Origin: Sporomusa malonica
GTDB lineage: Bacteria; Bacillota; Negativicutes; Sporomusales; Sporomusaceae
DNA: 64,000 bases
Direction: 5' to 3'
Assembly: GCF_900176355.1 (NCBI RefSeq)
Contig: NZ_FWXI01000010.1
Span: forward strand, 1-64,000
Each line of letters starts with the position of its first letter. The stretch's first letter is position 1. The notes below the pieces were generated by a model, which was not told where the DNA came from, ran no database searches, and saw only the letters and a list, made by a program, of their open reading frames with translations. The translations under genes and the position numbers were made by a program. Below, in pieces: positions 43,090 to 51,996 of the stretch.

Positions 43090-44601
43090 TTAACGGTCAA
43101 GACACGCATAGCATAGTTCGAAACTTTTATTAACAAGGGGAAAATCCGGAATAATGTTCCCCGGAGCTGCTACAGTAAGCGCCGGCCAGTTTGGATACGA
43201 GGCCGAACGGACAAAATAGCGGTAGATTTTGCCGCTCTCACCAGCCATAAGCCAGTGCAGGCTTGAACCTCGCGGCGATTCGGTCATGCTGAATGCTGTC
43301 GAATACGGTTTTACTGGTGGTAAGTCACCCTTAAACTTACCGCTAGGCAAGCTGTCAAGAACTTGGCTGACAATCTTGGCCGACTCAGCTGCTTCATCAG
43401 CCCGTACCCACAGACGGGCGGCTACATCGCAGCTGGTATACACAGGCACACTGAACCTAAAGTCCTGATAAGCGGCATAGGGGAAATCCCGCCGTACATC
43501 GCTGTCAATTCCTGACGCTCTTGCGGCAACACCGACAACACCCAAATCAACGGCAGCCTGATACGGCAGAATACCGGTTGTATTAACCCTATCCAAAAAA
43601 GAATCATTATTGCGTAAGAGATCAAGAACACCGGAGAAGTCCTTGGTCAGTCCGGCAAGCGTCTGCTGAATATCTTTCACCATAACGCTCGTTATATCCA
43701 TACCAACACCGCCCAAGGCCACCCATCCACGCAAGAATCGATTACCGGTCAGGCGTTCATTTAGGCGCATGAGTTGTTCTTTAAGACGCGATCCATGGCT
43801 GACAACAGGAGCAAAACCCAAGCCAGCACACAGATTGCCGATATCGCCAACATGGTTATAAAGCCGTTCAAGCTCCGCAGCGAGTACTCTAAGGTATTGC
43901 CCCTTGACCGGAACTTCGGCTCCAGCCATCGCCTCAACAGCTTGAACATAGGCCAGTGTATTAGCAACCGAACACGCGCCACAAATGCGCTCGGCCCGAT
44001 ATAACGCCATAGTAAACGGCAAGCCTTCAACAGCTTTTTCAATGCCGCGATGAGTAAAAAACAGTTTAGCCTCAAGATTAATGATATTTTCGCCAGCTTG
44101 ACTAAAGCGGAAATGACCTGGCTCAATTATGCCGGCATGGATAGGTCCAACCGGCACTTCAAATACCCCCTCGCCCTGTACAGGCGGTACTATGTACTCA
44201 CTGCCGCCTTCTGGCATAGGCGTATCATACGTAAAATCCTTACGTAGCGGATACACTCCCTGCGGCCAGTTTTCATGCAGCACCAGCGGCCTTAGATCAG
44301 GATGCCCCAGCGGCGTTAAGCCAAACAAGTCGTGGATTTCCCGTTCATACCAGGCTGCTGACGCCATAAGCGGCGTAAGCGACGGAAACTCGGGCGGTTC
44401 ATCTTGTTTTATGGTAGCTTTAATTGTTTTAAAGGCTGGTTCCCGGCTACCGGCAAAAATTGCGTAAATGGCGAAATAACCGTTGGCTAGGCGTTCGTCA
44501 TTGGCGAACATAGCTATCAGTCGGTACTGGCCGCCATGGCTGACTACAGTGGCAGCTGCTCTGAGAGTTGCCGCCGGAATAATTTGCAAAGTACCTGTCA
44601 T
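43090..44601 (-). CDS. hyfG: hydrogenase-4 large subunit (NuoC-NuoD fusion), variant L2
   Basis: A 503-aa protein: NuoC-like part (about 1-130) fused to a NuoD/HycE-like catalytic part. L1 is ERICGACS (Cys207, Cys210). L2 is ELCYACLDR at residues 495-503 (Cys497, Cys500). The usual DPC start of L2 is ELC, and the protein ends at this motif with no tail for a maturation protease to remove. All four Cys needed for [NiFe] are present, so it is probably active, but how it is matured is unclear. Confidence 0.88.
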   Translation of the reverse strand: MTGTLQIIPAATLRAAATVVSHGGQYRLIAMFANDERLANGYFAIYAIFAGSREPAFKTIKATIKQDEPPEFPSLTPLMASAAWYEREIHDLFGLTPLGHPDLRPLVLHENWPQGVYPLRKDFTYDTPMPEGGSEYIVPPVQGEGVFEVPVGPIHAGIIEPGHFRFSQAGENIINLEAKLFFTHRGIEKAVEGLPFTMALYRAERICGACSVANTLAYVQAVEAMAGAEVPVKGQYLRVLAAELERLYNHVGDIGNLCAGLGFAPVVSHGSRLKEQLMRLNERLTGNRFLRGWVALGGVGMDITSVMVKDIQQTLAGLTKDFSGVLDLLRNNDSFLDRVNTTGILPYQAAVDLGVVGVAARASGIDSDVRRDFPYAAYQDFRFSVPVYTSCDVAARLWVRADEAAESAKIVSQVLDSLPSGKFKGDLPPVKPYSTAFSMTESPRGSSLHWLMAGESGKIYRYFVRSASYPNWPALTVAAPGNIIPDFPLVNKSFELCYACLDR

Positions 44602-46073
44602 AGTTCCCCTCCTGTTACAATGGCCACTGCCTGGTTAATAAGCCCATCAAGCCATGGTGGCAGGTACAGTCCGGCAACAATCATTAACACCATAGACAGT
44701 GACACTGCAGATATCGCAGGTCTGCCCGGCCGGTAATCAGTAGAAACACGGCTGGGCAATGGGCCAAATCCAATTTTCAGCGTGTAATAGATCATACCGG
44801 CAAAAATAGCCGCCATCAAGAGTAATACCATAGCCCCTAACCAAGGGCTGCCTGACTGAAAGGCTGCCCATACAATTGTGAACTTGCTAAAAAAGATGCT
44901 AAACGGCGGTAATCCGGCAATAGCTAACACAGAAACAACAAACATGGTGCCCATCATAGGTGCGGCGGTCACCAGTCCCCTGATGCGCATAATATGCTTG
45001 GTCCCGTACTGCTGAATCACTAGTCCTGCAAGATAAAACAGCGCGGACTTAGTCACAGCATGGTTGATAAGGTGCAGCAGCGCACCATACACAGCGAGCG
45101 GCGTACCAATGCCTACCCCCAGCGTAATAAGCCCCATATGTTCAATGCTTGAATAGGCCAATAGTCGCTTAAGGTCATGCTGAACCATGATAAACGGAAC
45201 AGCAATAACTATTGACAGCAAACCGAAACCAATTAAAAACTGTTCGGGAAAAGCAGCACCCAAGGCACCTTTGACAATAACAACTGTGCGGATAATGGCA
45301 TATAAGGCACAGCTTAATAGCGCTCCTGACAGCAGACCGCTAACAGGCGAAGGTGCCTGGCTGTGAGCATCAGGCAGCCATGTATGCATAGGGGCTAAAC
45401 CTGCCTTAGTTCCATAGCCGATTAAAATAAAAACAAACGCTAATTTAACCATGCCAGGGTCTAGCCTGTTGCTAACTTCTTTAAGCGCCAGCCAGCTTAA
45501 GCCTTGCCCGCCGGCAATGCCAGCATTGACTTGGGCATAATAAAGGAGAATAGTGCCCAAAAGCGCAAAGCATATTCCGACAGTGCACACCATAACATAT
45601 TTCCAGGCAGCTTCAAGCGCCGCCCTGTCAAAATAAAAAGCTACAAGCAATGCCGTACTTAGCGTAGTGGCTTCGACCGCTACCCATATCATCCCCATGT
45701 TCTCAGCCATCAGTACACAAATCATGGTAAAAGTGAACAAACTAACCAGTCCGTAATACCGTTTTAGCATTTTCAGCGAAATATGCCCATGCTCTATCTC
45801 CTGCTTCATATAGGAAAGGGAAAACAACGCAGCCGTAAATGTCAGCACAGCAACCACCATAAGCACAACTGCTGACAAATGGTCAACATAGAGTTGGCCG
45901 ACATGAATTTTCCCTACTGTCGCTACGTGATAAACAATAGTTAATAAGACCAAGCTAGTCAGACTGCTGCCTGTTAAGCTAATACAGCGGATGGCCTCTT
46001 GTCTGGACTGCGCCATGGCGAGAGCGCCGGTCATAAGTGGCAATACAAGCGCCAGAACAATCAATTGCTCCAT
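44598..46073 (-). CDS. hyfF: hydrogenase-4 membrane subunit, antiporter-like
   Basis: A 491-aa, about 14-span protein of the Mrp/NuoL/M/N family: AENMGMIWVAVEATTLSTAL, the Lys/His channel region GYGTKAGLAPMHTWLPDAHS, and DLKRLLAYSSIEHMGLI. It pumps ions in the complex. It overlaps hyfG by four bases (ATGA). Confidence 0.9.
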   Translation of the reverse strand: MEQLIVLALVLPLMTGALAMAQSRQEAIRCISLTGSSLTSLVLLTIVYHVATVGKIHVGQLYVDHLSAVVLMVVAVLTFTAALFSLSYMKQEIEHGHISLKMLKRYYGLVSLFTFTMICVLMAENMGMIWVAVEATTLSTALLVAFYFDRAALEAAWKYVMVCTVGICFALLGTILLYYAQVNAGIAGGQGLSWLALKEVSNRLDPGMVKLAFVFILIGYGTKAGLAPMHTWLPDAHSQAPSPVSGLLSGALLSCALYAIIRTVVIVKGALGAAFPEQFLIGFGLLSIVIAVPFIMVQHDLKRLLAYSSIEHMGLITLGVGIGTPLAVYGALLHLINHAVTKSALFYLAGLVIQQYGTKHIMRIRGLVTAAPMMGTMFVVSVLAIAGLPPFSIFFSKFTIVWAAFQSGSPWLGAMVLLLMAAIFAGMIYYTLKIGFGPLPSRVSTDYRPGRPAISAVSLSMVLMIVAGLYLPPWLDGLINQAVAIVTGGEL

Positions 46074-46077
46074 AGTA

Positions 46078-46704
46078 TCATCCCTTTAACTTTTTTAACA
46101 CACTGGTGTCAGTAGACATAAAAGAACGTTTCAGACGGTAGGTTAAGATAACCAGTACCACTACAGCCACTAGTACATCCAAGAACACGCCAAATTCAAT
46201 AATCAGCGGCAGCCCCTTAGTTACTGAAAGCCCTACTAGATATAGGCCGTTCTCCATTGTTATCAGGCCAACAATCTGCAGTACCGCCTGCCGCTTAGTC
46301 ATCATCATGGTCAGACCGATTAACATCATGGCTACAGCAGCAGCCAGCGCATCGCGGCTGACCACACCTGGCAGCGCCCGGTCAATCAGTCCGTATGCCA
46401 ACACAATCATGATCCCGGCTACCATTACCGAATAATTAGGGCTCAAAATAGGATTGCTTTCCCTTTCACGCCGCAGCATTCGAACAATGCGAAAAAGGGC
46501 GTATGGAATTAATCCGGCTTTAAAAATGAGCGTAAATGCGGCGGCGGCATAAGTATGAACCTCGCCGGTTTCCACAGCTACAATGGCACACGCCAGCGCC
46601 ACCATAGCCGACTGGGCCAAGAGAATATTAACTGCTGTCTTGAGATTGGTCACCCGGCTCAATAAGAGCGCTAATAACAATAGAATTATAATAAGCAAGT
46701 TCAT
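46078..46704 (-). CDS. hyfE: hydrogenase-4 membrane subunit, NuoK-like
   Basis: A 208-aa, six- or seven-span protein; the HyfE type is a NuoK-related subunit with extra spans. The GLITMENGLYLVGLSVTKGL stretch carries the buried Glu of NuoK. Four bases upstream of hyfF. Confidence 0.88.
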   Translation of the reverse strand: MNLLIIILLLLALLLSRVTNLKTAVNILLAQSAMVALACAIVAVETGEVHTYAAAAFTLIFKAGLIPYALFRIVRMLRRERESNPILSPNYSVMVAGIMIVLAYGLIDRALPGVVSRDALAAAVAMMLIGLTMMMTKRQAVLQIVGLITMENGLYLVGLSVTKGLPLIIEFGVFLDVLVAVVVLVILTYRLKRSFMSTDTSVLKKLKG

Positions 46705-46720
46705 GACCTAAGTCCCCCTC

Positions 46721-47620
46721 TTACTGGGCTACCAGCGCAAGAAGCGCCAGCATGCCAGCCACTCCAATAAACCCAGGCACTTTAAACAACCTCATCTTAT
46801 TCGTACTAGTTTCAATGGTCGCTAGCAGCAATGCTGCAAATACCACCTTGCCAGCTGTCCATAATAACGTCGTAGCCGGGGATACCCCGCCTGGCTGCCA
46901 AGGAAGAAACAGTGTAATGAATAAAATAATAAATACCAGCTGCTTGATAGCAGACGCCCAAAAAATCAGACCCAGCCAGCGTCCTGAGTACTCAAGCACC
47001 ATACCCTCATGGATCATGGTAAGTTCCAGATGAGTATCGGGGTTATCAATCGGAATACGCCCAGTCTCGGCCAATAATAGGATCAGAAAAGCACTGGCGG
47101 AAAATATGTAAGGCAGTGACAACGGAGCCGACGCCGCCGCGCCTGACATGGCCGCCAGACCTGTTGAACCGGCCTGTCCCGCTACGGTAAGCATCGCTAA
47201 TAGCAGCATGGGTTCAACTAGCACATTGATGAACATTTCGCGCGAACCGCCCATGCCGCCAAAAGCGCTGCCAGCGTCAAGCGAGGCTAGCGCCAGAAAA
47301 AAACGACCGGCAGCCAGAAGATAAATAAGCGCAAATAAGTCGCCTGCTGGCAATAACGCTGCCGCGCCAAAAGCCCCGGCAAAGTAAACATACGGAGCCA
47401 GTGTAAATATCCATGACGTGGTTGGCGACTGCACACTATCCTTTTGCAGCAGCTTGAGTATATCATAGTAGGGTTGCAAAATTAACGGCCCACGCCGGTT
47501 TTGCAGGCCAGCTTTAGCTGTCTTGATAATTCCGGCCACCAGCGGTGCACACACCATAATAATTAGAGCATAAGCAATACTAATAAATACTGATGTTATT
47601 TGTTCCAAACCATTCACCAC
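46721..47620 (-). CDS. hyfC: hydrogenase-4 membrane subunit, NuoH-like
   Basis: A 299-aa NuoH/HyfC-type subunit: GLQNRRGPLILQPYYDILKLLQK, AETGRIPIDNPDTHLELTMIHEG (family signature) and a C-terminal KMRLFKVP loop. It joins the peripheral arm to the pump subunits. Its start overlaps hyfB's stop by seven bases. Confidence 0.92.
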   Translation of the reverse strand: MVNGLEQITSVFISIAYALIIMVCAPLVAGIIKTAKAGLQNRRGPLILQPYYDILKLLQKDSVQSPTTSWIFTLAPYVYFAGAFGAAALLPAGDLFALIYLLAAGRFFLALASLDAGSAFGGMGGSREMFINVLVEPMLLLAMLTVAGQAGSTGLAAMSGAAASAPLSLPYIFSASAFLILLLAETGRIPIDNPDTHLELTMIHEGMVLEYSGRWLGLIFWASAIKQLVFIILFITLFLPWQPGGVSPATTLLWTAGKVVFAALLLATIETSTNKMRLFKVPGFIGVAGMLALLALVAQ

Positions 47621-49644
47621 CTTGTAGTTAAGATGAGCGCAATCACCGTTATGGCCGTAATGTAGCCAATATAAAGCTGCACGCTGCCAGTTTGAATTGC
47701 TTTCATAAACCGGGCGGCATTTATTATGCCGGTATTAATAGGCCGGTAAACCTCGTTAAAGATATCAGTTATACTGACATGATAACTCAACCGCCGGCCA
47801 AAGTAACGATTAGGATTGGTATCAACCAGCGTTTCCCGCTGCGGTCGCAGGATGGCACGAAAAGCCATCCTAATTGGCTTGGAAAAGCCAGTGGCCGTAT
47901 ATTCCATCTTGGCAGTCGGCACAATGCCGCACGTCCAGGTCTCGCTGGTAACTACCTGCGGCTTGCCATACAGGCGGTATATCGCCATTGCAGCCACTCC
48001 TCCCAAAATGGCAAGTGCCGCTATGACAGGCATTTGAATGCTAGTGTTAGCTACTGGGGACAAAATTCCAGTTGCATACCAGCTAGTGGCGGAAAAAGCC
48101 TGAAAAACGTCAACCCCTGCCGCACTGGCCAAAACCTGCTTAAGCATGTAACTAACTGGTTCAGGCCACAATCCAAGCAATATGCACAAAACTGAAAGTA
48201 CCGCCATCGGGACAATCATTGCTAACTCAACTTCCTTGGCCTGTTCAGCATGAATGCTCCGCGGCTTAGCTAAAAAGGTCACGCCAAAAGCTTTGACAAA
48301 GCAAGCAGCAGCCAACGCTCCGGTAAGACCTAGCAGCGCGACTAATAGCGCGCCAATCACCTTGCCAGTGACTCCAGCCAAGGCTTGCGGCAAGTAAAAT
48401 AATGCCTGAAATGTCAGCCATTCGCTAACAAAACCGTTCATTGGCGGCAACGCTGAAATAGCGGCAACGCCTGCTAAAAAGCATAGAGCGGTATAGGGCA
48501 TCTTCTTGATAAGCCCGCCTAATTGCTCAGTGTCTTTAGTATGGGCGGATTTAAGTACTGCCCCCGCCCCCATGAAAAGCATTGACTTAAATATAGCATG
48601 GTTAAGCACATGGTAAAGTGCCGCCCCCCAAGCCAGTGCCGCCAAAACACCCTGCCCCTTAGCAGTAAAGATCATCCCTGCCCCTATCCCCAGCAAGATT
48701 ATCCCAATATTTTCAACACTGGAATACGCCAATAGGCGTTTCAAATCGTTCTCCATAAGCGCATACAAGACACCGAGCACTGATGAGGCAACGGCCAGTA
48801 CCAAAATAAGCACTCCCCACCACATTGGGCCCACCCCTAGAAAATCGAAGAAAAACCGGCACAAACCATAAATAGCGGTCTTAATCATAACCCCTGACAT
48901 CAGCGCTGACACATGGCTAGGAGCTGCCGGATGTGCCCGTGGCAGCCAGATATGCAGGGGAATAATACCAGCTTTTGCACCAAATCCAATAAGTGCGCAT
49001 AAAAACACCGTATTCTTGGTCCAGCTGTCCAGACTGCCTGCCGCCCGAACAAAACTGGCGAAATCCAGGCTGCCCGCCTTATGTGCCAGCAACAAAAAGG
49101 CCGTGATAATAAAGGCTGTCCCAATATGTGTCATGACGATATACACAAACGCTGCCCGTCCGGTTTCAGCCTGTTCATATTCATGGTTGACCAAGAAAAA
49201 AGAGGTTACCGCCATAATTTCCCATACAACGATGAATGCCGTCACATGACTAACGCTGACAACCAAAACCATCGATAGCAAAAAAGCATTATAAAGCGCC
49301 ACCATTAGCTGATAGCGCCGGCCATCCCGGTAGTACTCCCGGCTATAGCCGATGGCATAGACGCTTGCTGCGCACCCTACCACCCCAATGACCAGTAAAA
49401 AGTACGCCGCCAGATAGTCCAGCCTGATATGTATTAACCCAAAAGGCATAGCCCATGGCACCGCTAAGTCAACTTTGCCGCCATCAAAAACAAAAATTGC
49501 ACACAGTATGACCGCTAGACATCCCAGCGCTGCCATTCCATGTGCAACATAGTTGACTATTTTCTTCTTATTAGTGAGAAATGGTGACAGTACACCTGTA
49601 AGAAAAGAAACTAGCGATAAATACAGTAATAACTCGGCAATCAC
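47614..49644 (-). CDS. hyfB: hydrogenase-4 membrane subunit, large antiporter-like
   Basis: A 676-aa NuoL-type subunit with about 16 spans: VVWEIMAVTSFFLVNHEYEQ, GAKAGIIPLHIWLPRAHPAA, ENDLKRLLAYSSVENIGII and a C-terminal extension that includes RRLSYHVSITDIFNEVYRP. First gene of the operon, divergent from the response regulator with 142 bases between; the shared space should hold both promoters. No HyfD gene follows. Confidence 0.92.
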   Translation of the reverse strand: MIAELLLYLSLVSFLTGVLSPFLTNKKKIVNYVAHGMAALGCLAVILCAIFVFDGGKVDLAVPWAMPFGLIHIRLDYLAAYFLLVIGVVGCAASVYAIGYSREYYRDGRRYQLMVALYNAFLLSMVLVVSVSHVTAFIVVWEIMAVTSFFLVNHEYEQAETGRAAFVYIVMTHIGTAFIITAFLLLAHKAGSLDFASFVRAAGSLDSWTKNTVFLCALIGFGAKAGIIPLHIWLPRAHPAAPSHVSALMSGVMIKTAIYGLCRFFFDFLGVGPMWWGVLILVLAVASSVLGVLYALMENDLKRLLAYSSVENIGIILLGIGAGMIFTAKGQGVLAALAWGAALYHVLNHAIFKSMLFMGAGAVLKSAHTKDTEQLGGLIKKMPYTALCFLAGVAAISALPPMNGFVSEWLTFQALFYLPQALAGVTGKVIGALLVALLGLTGALAAACFVKAFGVTFLAKPRSIHAEQAKEVELAMIVPMAVLSVLCILLGLWPEPVSYMLKQVLASAAGVDVFQAFSATSWYATGILSPVANTSIQMPVIAALAILGGVAAMAIYRLYGKPQVVTSETWTCGIVPTAKMEYTATGFSKPIRMAFRAILRPQRETLVDTNPNRYFGRRLSYHVSITDIFNEVYRPINTGIINAARFMKAIQTGSVQLYIGYITAITVIALILTTRW

Positions 49645-49786
49645 AGTAACCGCCTCCGCTTAAGGTAAATATTGATTGATCTTCTACACTATATCATTGT
49701 AACATAATAATATGCCTATGTGGATAAAAATTTTGAAAATTTTGCATAAGTTTGACATAATAACCATTTTAATGGAGGATACACAA

Positions 49787-50443
49787 ATGGAAAAGATACG
49801 TATTGTTATCGCTGACGACCATGCAGTACTGCGTTCCGGACTTAAAGCATTGCTGAACTGTTCACCATTATTTGACGTAATTGGCGAAGCCGGCGATGGC
49901 CAGCAGGCATTTACTATGGTAGAAGACCTCCGTCCTGATGTACTTCTTCTGGACATATCTATGCCAGTCATGAGCGGCGTCGACTGTATTAAGGAAATAA
50001 AATCCCGCGGTCTCCCTTGCCGTATTCTTGTCTTAACCATGTATGATGATAATGAATACATTAAAGAAGTTATGCGGGCTGGTGCTGACGGTTATGTGTT
50101 AAAAAAATCTGCAGACACTGAACTAGTCGAAGGCATAATAAAGATTCATTCAGGTAAAAAGTACCTGAATGAATCTATGTCGCAAACGCTGCTTAATAGT
50201 CTCCTGCAGGTAAACGACGAAAAACATGACCAACGCGACCCTTATACTCTTTTAAGCAGCCGGGAACGCCAAGTACTTAGATTGTTAGCACAGGGCCATA
50301 CTAATAGTGAAATTGCTGAGCAACTATCACTAAGCGCCAAAACAGTCGACACGTACCGCTCAAGGATTATGAATAAACTTAATGTGCGAAAAAAATCTGA
50401 ACTTGTCAACTATGCCCTCCAATATAAACTGATTAATATGTGA
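49787..50443 (+). CDS. NarL/LuxR-type response regulator
   Basis: A 218-aa regulator: receiver with IADDHAVLRSGL acids, phospho-Asp in LLLDISMPVMSG and Lys in YVLKKSA, then a LuxR helix-turn-helix (SSRERQVLRLLAQGHTNSEI, TVDTYRSRIMNKL). The ATG at 49787 has GGAGG eight bases upstream. Its partner is probably the kinase at 53436-54524, on the other side of glcD/glcF; both flank the likely target operon. Confidence 0.92.
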   Translation: MEKIRIVIADDHAVLRSGLKALLNCSPLFDVIGEAGDGQQAFTMVEDLRPDVLLLDISMPVMSGVDCIKEIKSRGLPCRILVLTMYDDNEYIKEVMRAGADGYVLKKSADTELVEGIIKIHSGKKYLNESMSQTLLNSLLQVNDEKHDQRDPYTLLSSRERQVLRLLAQGHTNSEIAEQLSLSAKTVDTYRSRIMNKLNVRKKSELVNYALQYKLINM

Positions 50444-50462
50444 AAATTACTACTTTTTGTCG

Positions 50463-50526
50463 GATTTTACCCTACATGCACCTACAGTAGTTTCTTACTT
50501 GATTTTACGGTAAGTACCTGATTTAC
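50463..50526 (+). promoter_or_regulatory. direct repeats before glcD, candidate regulator sites
   Basis: GATTTTAC at 50463 and 50501, and GATTTAC at 50520, are spaced 38 and 19 bases (19 and twice 19). They lie between the response regulator and glcD, where an activator of glcD would bind. The link is inferred. Confidence 0.4.
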
Positions 50527-50612
50527 TTTTGTGCAAAATTTAGCGAAAATAGGGAGTAAAGTTGTACGTCTTTTAAGTTGTGAAAATTTAAAAAATAAAG
50601 GGGTATGAGCAA

Positions 50613-51995
50613 ATGCAACAACAACATATCGACGCTCTCAAGAAAATAGTTGGCGATGAACACGTGCTGACAAGCGTGGAGGACCTGCACTGCTACTCTT
50701 ATGACGCTACTCCCGGTTTTTCTCACATGCCTGACGTTGTTGTCAAACCTGCTACTACGGAAGAAATATCAAAAGTATTATCCTTAGCCAACAACGCAAA
50801 AATCCCCGTGTATACCCGTGGCTCTGGTACCAATTTAAGCGCCGGTACTGTTCCTACCAAAGGCGGCATTGTCCTCCTCATGACACGTATGAATAAACTC
50901 ATCGAAATCGACACTGAAAACCTGGTGGCTGTAGCTGAGCCTGGAGTCATAGTGTCCGACCTTAATAAAGCAGTTGAAACCTATGGCCTTATTTATCCAC
51001 CTGATCCTGGCACAGTAACTACCGCAACTTTAGGTGGCACTGTTTCTGAAAATGCCGGTGGCCTGCGTGGACTCAAATATGGCGTAACAAAACATTATGT
51101 AATGGGTCTTGAAGTTGTACTTGCCAATGGGCAGGTTATGAATGTCGGCGGTAAGAACGTAAAAGACGTATCCGGTTATGATATGACCAAGCTCTTTACC
51201 GGTGCAGAAGGCACTTTAGGAGTAATTACCAAGATTATTGTGAAACTGGTACCTGCTCCTGAGGCCAAAAAGAGCATGATGGCCATTTTTAAAAGCCTTG
51301 ACAATGCAGGTAACGCCATTGCTGCCATTATCGCTGCCAAAATTATTCCCGCAACACTTGAGATCATGGATAACCCTACCATCCGCACTGTTGAAGATTA
51401 CGCAAAAGTCGGATTGCCAACAGATGCTGAGGCAGTACTCTTAATCGAGGTTGACGGCATTCCTGAAGTTGTAGAAAAAGAAGCCGCTAAAGTTATGGAA
51501 GTGTTAAAAACCAACAAAGCTGACGAAGTAAGAATGGCTAAAGACGCCGCAGAACGGGACAAGCTGTGGGCCGCCCGCCGTGCTGCTCTTCCAGCTCTGG
51601 CTAAGCTTCGCCCCACCACCTTTGTGGAAGACGCTACTGTTCCCCGGAACAAAGTTCCTGATATGATTCGCGCCGTAAACGAGATTGCCAAAAAATATAA
51701 TGTGACTATTGGCACCTTCGGACATGCTGGCGATGGCAATATGCATCCAACAATTGTTTGCGATATCCGTGACAAAGAGGAAATGGATCGCGTATATAAA
51801 GCCATGGATGAAATCTTCGGCACTGCCATTAAACTGGGCGGCACACTTTCCGGCGAACATGGTATCGGCCTTGGAAAACTTAAATATATGGAAGACCAAT
51901 TCGGCCCAGTAGCTATGGAAGCTATGAGAAATATCAAACGAGCCCTTGACCCTAACCTCATTTTGAATCCTGGCAAACTTGTGGGAGAGTGTTAA
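50613..51995 (+). CDS. glcD: FAD-linked 2-hydroxyacid dehydrogenase, GlcD-like
   Basis: A 460-aa FAD-binding type 4 oxidase: FAD site IPVYTRGSGTNLSAG and TLGGTVSENAGG, then the C-terminal substrate region GHAGDGNMHP with metal His and GEHGIGLGKL. It oxidises D-lactate, glycolate or a related hydroxyacid. The stop overlaps the start region of the Fe-S partner gene by one base, so they work as one unit, with an electron-transfer acceptor not seen here. Confidence 0.9.
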   Translation: MQQQHIDALKKIVGDEHVLTSVEDLHCYSYDATPGFSHMPDVVVKPATTEEISKVLSLANNAKIPVYTRGSGTNLSAGTVPTKGGIVLLMTRMNKLIEIDTENLVAVAEPGVIVSDLNKAVETYGLIYPPDPGTVTTATLGGTVSENAGGLRGLKYGVTKHYVMGLEVVLANGQVMNVGGKNVKDVSGYDMTKLFTGAEGTLGVITKIIVKLVPAPEAKKSMMAIFKSLDNAGNAIAAIIAAKIIPATLEIMDNPTIRTVEDYAKVGLPTDAEAVLLIEVDGIPEVVEKEAAKVMEVLKTNKADEVRMAKDAAERDKLWAARRAALPALAKLRPTTFVEDATVPRNKVPDMIRAVNEIAKKYNVTIGTFGHAGDGNMHPTIVCDIRDKEEMDRVYKAMDEIFGTAIKLGGTLSGEHGIGLGKLKYMEDQFGPVAMEAMRNIKRALDPNLILNPGKLVGEC

Positions 51996-51996
51996 A

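Noticed and set aside
47692..48195. 167-codon plus-strand frame
   Set aside because: Antisense to hyfB, without a start signal.
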